From the NCBI RefSeq assembly GCF_000003815.2, contig NC_049986.1, positions 22,431,976-22,495,975 on the forward strand: DNA of 64,000 nt. The letters run 5' to 3'. Shown here piece after piece: positions 58,190 to 64,000 of the stretch (its first letter is position 1; the number at the start of each line of letters is the position of its first letter). The notes below the pieces were generated by a model. The model saw nothing but the letters and a program-made list of their open reading frames with translations. It had not been told where the DNA came from and ran no database searches. Both the position numbers and the translations under genes were made by a program. This stretch comes from Branchiostoma floridae. Lineage: Eukaryota; Chordata; Leptocardii; Amphioxiformes; Branchiostomatidae.

Positions 58190-59299
58190 TTTATTTATTT
58201 ATTTGCAAATCCATGCCCGTAGGCTAATTGCAATGATACAGACAGTGAAAAGTAACAAGTGTCTATTCTAAATACACACACGTCAGCGTCTATGTACATG
58301 CTTCTACTTCTTTACTGGGTGGTTTGACTTCTTCTTTGGAGGCAGTGGCTGATGAAAAGTCCCACTTCTTTAATGATTAGTGGGTTCTGTGATTTTAACA
58401 GAAATATAGTTTTTTTGAGGTCTACTAACTGGTGAAAAGTTGGAAATAATGTTTTGATTGTGTCAAAAAGGTTGTTTCTTTCGTCCTCATAATGGGGGCA
58501 GTTACATATAAAATGTATTTCATCTTCCACTGCATCCGTCGCACAGTATTTACACAATCTATCTTGAACTGGCACTTTTTTATAACGACCCTTTTCTATC
58601 TCTAGTGAGTGAGCACTGATTCTTATCTTACATGCATTGGATCTCTTGTCAGCGTCGTTCTGGTATAGATAGGTTTCCATGGCATATTCGGTTTTGATAT
58701 GTTTGTAAAATCTTAGTTTGCCGTTATCTTTAGACAATTGCTGGAAAAAGGTTTGGACATACACGTCTGACAGTCTTTTCCTTAACAATGTACAAATATG
58801 TTTGTTGTCTATTCTAGAGTGAGCATAGTTCCATAGATAGGAATAACCATTATCATCAAGTATTTGTTTTACATGTTGGAGCCAAGTTTTCTTATGATTG
58901 TTTAAAGGTACATTTTGTTGACAGAGTAGTGCGTCTATTTGTAAAGGGTGTGTAGAGTAATCTAACTGTTTAAGGCGTAGCCAGTACTTAACTATGCGGA
59001 TTGCTATATCTATGCCTGTTGGATAGACTCCGAGTTCTGCTCTACATGCGGAGTTACAGGAATTCCTGTGCACGCCAAGAATGTTTTTACAAAAGCGGGT
59101 TTGGATATTTTCCACTGGGCAGTTATCTTTTCCACAGTCTATACCCCAAATCTCACTACCATATAACATTATGGGCTTAATACACGTATTGAATAGCTTA
59201 AGTAGAGTCTTGGGGGACATCGTTGAAAGAGTGAGAGGTTTGAGGCCGAATACAGCTTTACGTGCCTTTAGAGACAGATTCTTTTTAGCTAAGGAATAA
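58190..59299 (-). mobile_element. LINE ORF2 C-terminal part (downstream of foldback insertion)
   Basis: Continues the ORF2 frame interrupted at 60523: SLAKKNLSLKARKAVFGL, then the Cys/His cluster (CKYCATDAVEDEIHFICNC) and the stop at 58312. The 3' untranslated tail carries a GCCTACGGGCATGG block, and ends in (AAAT)n near 58190. Resembles the fragment at 42659-43664. Confidence 0.85.
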
Positions 59300-60517
59300 C
59301 ACCCCGACCAATCGAATGGGGATGTCCCCCACAAATGTGCACACTCCTCTAGACAAGGGGACACCCATCGACTTTCAAGGGGATACTCCTCTTGAAATGG
59401 GGATGTCCTTCCCTTTATAAGGGGATGCTCCTCCGGAATTGGTATGTTTACCGCGCACATGGGACGTCCCTCCGTCACCCCCGCCGGCCCGTGGAATCGG
59501 CCGCTGACCCGACAAATTGCTTCCTAGTTCATCTAAATCACAACATCCGGAATTTTCAACCTGCCAGTGCTCTGGACAAACCTTACAGCTCGCAAGGTAA
59601 GGATATCTTTTTATTGAAAATTGAAGCATGTAGAAAATGCAGCCGACCGCGCGGCAGACCACCACTTCTGTTCAGTGTTTTAATGGCGGCGTATCGCACG
59701 TCCGGCAAGCACAACATCGAGTTTTAGCCTAAATATCTGCGTGTTTGTCGAGTTTTAAGGCCTCCCTCCCTAACACACGTAAATGAGAGATGTTTCTAAC
59801 ACAATAAGGTTAGTACATTTGTAGTAGTTATTGGGTATTTTCGTACAACGAGGCTTCATGGCCCGATACATGTCCGTGTGCTTGTCGAGACAGGCTTCCC
59901 TCCCCAGCACACGTACTCGCGCCGATTTCTGTCACTGTTAGCCGTCGTTGTCGGGCGTGTCATGTAACATTGTGGCCTTTTGACAGGCCATAACCAATAA
60001 CTACGACTAACATCGTGTTAGAAACTTCTCTCATTTACGTGTGTTAGGGAGGGAGGCCTTAAAACTCGACAAACACGCAGATATTTAGGCTAAAACTCGA
60101 TGTTGTGCTTGCCGGACGTGCGATACGCCGCCATTAAAACACTGAACAGAAGTGATGGTCTGCCGCGCGGTCGGCTGCATTTTCTACATGCTTCAATTTT
60201 CAATAAAAAGATATCCTTACCTTGCGAGCTGTAAGGTTTGTCCAGAGCACTGGCAGGTTGAAAATTCCGGATGTTGTGATTTAGATGAACTAGGAAGCAA
60301 TTTGTCGGGTCAGCGGCCGATTCCACGGGCCGGCGGGGGTGACGGAGGGACGTCCCATGTGCCCGGTAAACATACCAATTTCGGAGGAGCATCCCCTTAT
60401 AAAGGGAAGGACATCCCCATTTCAAGAGGAGTATCCCCTTGAAAGTCGATGGGTGTCCCCTTGTCTAGAGGAGTGTGCACATTTGTGGGGGACATCCCCA
60501 TTCGATTGGTCGGGGTG
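59300..60517. mobile_element. 1218-bp foldback DNA element inserted in LINE ORF2
   Basis: Terminal sequence caccccgaccaatcgaatgg is exactly repeated in inverse at 60517. The inverted arms run for about 500 bp each with only a few mismatches, leaving a central spacer of about 200 bp. Flanks carry the 5-bp direct repeat AATAA (59295-59299, 60518-60522); removing the element and one repeat restores the LINE frame. Both arms hold the same roughly 110-codon open frame, antisense to a short CRAVGC-containing frame. No transposase. Confidence 0.9.
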
Positions 60518-60522
60518 AATAA

Positions 60523-63137
60523 GTACCTGACGAGGACAACGTCAGGCCTAGGTAGGGATAGGAGTTTGCGATTTCGATGTTATCTACGCCAAATAAGAAA
60601 TTTATGTTCTTGAGGAGTCTCCCTGATTTGTTAAAGATCACGGCTTTAGTTTTCTTTAGGTTCACCTGCAGTTTCCATTTTTCGCAGAAGGAATGAAGCC
60701 TGTCAAGGGCACATTGTAAGCCGGTTTCAGACTCTGAAAGTAGTACTACATCATCTGCGTAAAGTAGACAAGAAACGAGGAGGTGGTGTAGGGAGGGTGG
60801 GTCGCAGTCGGGGGTATCTAAATCTTTAACTAAATCATCTATAAATAAGCTGAAAAGAGTAGGACTGAGGTTGCATCCTTGCCTTACACCTCTGTCAGTT
60901 GTAAACAGTGGTGTAAGGCCGGTAGGAGTTTTAACACATGTCATCGGATTAGAGTACATGGATTTAATCAATTTGTAAAACTTGCCGCCTATGCCCAGGT
61001 TAAGTAGTTTGTAACGTAGACCTTCTCTCCAGACGCAGTCAAAAGCTTTTCTGAAGTCTATAAAGCAGGTGTAGAGGCGTCTGTTGGTGTTGGTGTATTT
61101 TGATATCAGTGTGTCAATAACAAAGATGTTGTCGTTAGTTCCGAAATTCTTTCTGAAGCCAGTCTGGTTGGGGGAAATGAGGTTGTGATCATCTATATAT
61201 TCGGTGAGACGAGTATTCATTATTGTTGTAAATAATTTGGCAAGGCAGCTAATTACAGAAATTCCCCTGTAGTTGTTCGGGTCATCTTTTTGACCGCCTT
61301 TATGTACAGGTACAATGTGGCTTTCACGCCATTGTTGGGGAAAGTGCCCGGTTGAAAGGATTAAATTGAACAGTTTAGTTAATGGATATGTAAGGATATG
61401 TGCTGCGCATTTTAGCATTTCGTTCAGTATAAGGTCGTTACCTGGCGCTTTGTTATTCTTTAATTTGGAGATGGCTTGTCTAATTTCGTTCTGATGGATC
61501 TCGGAATCTAAGGGGTTGTAAATTGCAGCTCTGTTTTCTAATTCTACTAGTTTGTTACGGATCTGTGATTGGAATGGGTTATCGGTTTCTGGATCGTTGG
61601 ACTTAGTTTTTCCGTATAATCCTTGGAAGTACGTATGGAGTGTTTGTTTGTCAATTGTTTCTTCTGTTGGACTAGAGTCTTCTGTTTTTAACTGTTTTAC
61701 AAGGTTCCAAAACTCTGAGGGGTTGTTGGCGGATGAGTAGTTAATTTGTTGGAAAATACTGTTTTTGTAATCCTTTTTTGTTTTCCGGATTAGCCTGGAG
61801 TATTCTTTTTTCTTTTTAAAGTATTGACCTCGGATAAAGGGGTCCCGGGGATTTTTTGATAACAATTTGGCTAAGTCTTTTAAGTTTCTTCTGGTGGTGT
61901 TACATGTAGTAGTGAACCATTTCTTGGGTTTGGGTTTGTGACGGGTCTGTTTTCTTTGTTTCATGCATCGTAATGTTAGTGATTGTTTGCCTGCTTCTTG
62001 TAGGGGTACTATAAAATCATTTAGTGCATTTTCGACTGAGCTTGGGGATGTCTCGTAACTTCTTTTGTTAAAACTGTCTATAGTACGAGAGAATTCTGTG
62101 CTGTTTACTATGTCCGTAAACCTTTCTTTAGAGTCATCATTCCATACAAATTTGTAGTGGGGTCGGGCAGACAAGGTATCAGTAGTCTGTTCATTGTGTT
62201 GTCTAATGTTGCTATTTAGAATTAGGGACAGTTTACAATGGTCTGAAAGTGGGGTTAGGGGGTGGACGTGAAAGAAACAGCTTTTGCGTAAGAGAATTGT
62301 TTCGCTTGCCAGGACGTAATCGACCACACTAGAGCCGTTAGGCTGATAACTTGTGGGTTTCCCTAATACATCTCCAGGTGTCCTGCCATTTAAGATTCTG
62401 ACTTTACTGTTGATGCATAAGTCGATTAGGTTTTTACCAAAGGGAGAAGGGCTGCCTAAATCCATGTTGTTACGGTGGAACGGGTGATCGAAATCGTAGT
62501 TTTCGGGAAGGCTGTCGATTTGATAGTCGCCTGCTATGTAGTCTTTCAGGTCCCCTATCCGGGCATTGAAATCCCCCCCAATTATTACCTCTCCTTGTCT
62601 ACTGTATATTGATATTTCGTCCTCTAGAGTATCAAATATGTCATACATTCTGTTGTTGTGGATATTAGATCTGTTAGGACTGATGTAAACTGTAGCTAAA
62701 TAAGTATCTCTATTGGTGTTAAGTAGTCCTTTGCCTATTTTTACCCACAATATATCTTCTGATTTGCTGTCTAGCTTTGTAATAAACTTGCTATACTGCT
62801 TCTTAAACAGAAATATTATTCCACCAGAGTTCCGTCTTGCTCTCTTTGACTTTGTTCTGGTGCTAGAGAAATAAAGGAAATTAGGAAAATGAATCTTACC
62901 TGAGTGCCATGTTTCAACTAGAGAGAAGAAGTCAAACCCGTCTATTTCGCTAATGAAATCGCTATCGTCTACTTTTTTCCCTAATCCATGAATGTTCCAG
63001 AATCCGAATGAAAAGCCATAGTTCTTCTTAGAGTTTCTAGTTTTGTTGCCACAATGTGTAGTCCTTCTTGGGTCAGTTGGGTGACACATCACTTCATGAT
63101 CCGCGAGGTCTTCCGCTGGGTCCTGGGAAGGCTCCAA
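60523..63137 (-). mobile_element. LINE ORF2: APE endonuclease and reverse transcriptase
   Basis: One long frame. The N-terminal endonuclease shows FWNIHGLG, VETWHSG, GGDFNARIGD and LSDHCKL. The reverse transcriptase shows HIVPVHKGGQKDDPNNYRG, GFRKNFGTND, CFIDFRKAFDCVW, GVRQGCNLSP and CLLYADDVVLL. It overlaps ORF1 by about 44 bases in another frame. It is broken only by the foldback insertion, after which the frame resumes at 59299. CR1/L2-group assignment rests on the esterase ORF1 and the repeat-type 3' ends. Confidence 0.9.
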
Positions 63138-64000
63138 ACCACCCGTTGTTGAAGGGTGGATAAAGTGGTGGTCCAGTCCACATCGGGGGCATTCTGTACA
63201 TAAGCGAGTCCCCGTAGGCCTCGGTTACAGACGGCCAATCATTAGAGATAGGGTAGAAGGGACCCATGTCGGGCTGTCTCGGTCCACTGATGAACGGGCT
63301 TGGTCCCGTGCCGGGTTGTCTCGGTCCGCTTGGAGTTGGTGGGCGCTGGTTTGGCCGTGTACGAGACGCTCGGTGGTTGGTCTTGTTGTACCCTTGTTCA
63401 GTGGTTGGGTCATATGATGCCTGGCGTCCGCGAGAGTCTTGATGGTTATTCTTGTTATACGAGGTACGATCACGGTTTTCGTTACGACGCTGTTGGGACT
63501 GATTTCTAGGGACAAGACCTAGGGGCCCTGTGGCCTGTTTCTTTAGGTTATATCCTAGGACCCTGACGCCATCATCGCTAAGATGATAACCGTCCCGTAC
63601 AAACAACTTCTCGTTGCAATCACGGCCTTTCCAAAGTTGGGAATGGCTCACGAAAGTCATCGCGTTGTTTGTTTCGCACATGTTCCTTAGGTGTAGGTTC
63701 ACAGCGGTGATGTCGTCCTTCACGTTAGGGTGCTGGAGTGTAGCTCTCCTCGGTGGGACTGCCGATATAACCACGTCAGCGTTTGGGAACAGCGACTGTG
63801 TTGTGCTTATCGCTGTGTCAAAGTCGTTAATCACAGTGTCCTTGGACTTGGAAACGACATCGTTCGTACCAACGTGGAATATCACGGTGTTTGGAGCAGG
63901 CTGTTCCTCGGACAGTTTCTCCAGAACCGTTAGTGTGTCTGGGAGCGTCGGTGCCCAGATTGGTTTTGGGAAGTCTGCGGTTGGACTGAGGAGACTGGGT
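63094..64000 (-). mobile_element. LINE ORF1 with SGNH esterase domain (runs off window)
   Basis: Open to the window edge. Contains FHVGTNDVVS (the Gly-x-Asn-Asp block) and DGYHLSDDG (the Asp-x-x-His block) of SGNH/GDSL hydrolases. The nucleophile Ser block would lie upstream of 64000. A Pro/Arg/Gln-rich tail with repeats of SGPRQPGTGP-like units follows, probably RNA-binding. Some CR1-group LINEs encode such esterase ORF1 proteins. Confidence 0.8.

Noticed and set aside
30835-58190. tRNA-derived SINEs or tRNA genes in the AT-rich spacers
   Set aside because: No A/B box pair or cloverleaf could be drawn by eye.
59392-60425. Two identical 111-codon proteins in opposite orientation as a divergent gene pair
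   Set aside because: They are the inverted arms of one transposable element.
59300-60517. Relation to Transib/RAG-type (ProtoRAG) transposons, because the ends begin CAC and the target duplication is 5 bp in a likely amphioxus
   Set aside because: Ends read caccccg, not the CACAGTG- or CACTATG-type heptamer, and no RAG1- or RAG2-like ORF is present.

Overview
The window looks like chordate genomic DNA from an amphioxus (Branchiostoma), judged from: small exons with canonical GT/AG junctions; tandem sushi/EGF/C-type-lectin genes; a long C2H2 zinc-finger array of 'CDYSAxxK' fingers; CR1-group LINEs whose first ORF is an SGNH esterase; and many short inverted-repeat elements. This assignment is inference. 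There are two assembly gaps (9934-10033 and 34628-35493). I saw no prokaryotic features, CRISPR array or RNA gene.

The core is three plus-strand tandem paralogues of a 19-20 exon gene: copy A (2459-16393), copy B (19670-29856) and copy C (35526-44911). A truncated lectin-exon relic, copy 0 (228-513), lies upstream. Splicing each set in silico keeps phase throughout and gives proteins of about 1181, 1176 and 1176 residues. Each is a predicted type II membrane protein: a roughly 200-residue basic/acidic cytoplasmic tail, one transmembrane helix, a Pro-rich stalk, a sushi-like half followed by an unrecognised helical domain, more sushi modules, one EGF-like module, three more sushi modules and a C-terminal C-type lectin domain. 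This is the module set of a selectin attached to the membrane by the opposite end. The lectin sugar-site motif differs in every copy: EPN/WND in A, QPD/WND in B, RPD/WSD in C, QPI with WND deleted in copy 0. B and C resemble each other in exons and introns, while A is more diverged.

Between B and C, on the minus strand, is a C2H2 zinc-finger gene (32630-34606) with 21 fingers built from a duplicated seven-finger block; its 5' end runs into the large gap. At the left edge a minus-strand exon (1019-1428) carries an LDL-receptor class A module and a Thr/Gly-rich tail.

From 48124 to 55983 an 11-exon plus-strand gene encodes a secreted protein of about 584 residues: signal peptide, Gla-like domain poor in Glu, small Cys-rich EGF-like segment, von Willebrand A domain with a complete MIDAS, and a helical C-terminus.

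The right end (58190-64000) is a minus-strand LINE with an esterase ORF1 (running off the edge) and an endonuclease/reverse-transcriptase ORF2. ORF2 is split by a 1218-bp foldback element with about 500-bp inverted arms and a 5-bp target duplication. Other LINE fragments, a Tc1/mariner remnant with very long inverted repeats and at least ten MITE-like elements sit in introns, several directly against splice sites.
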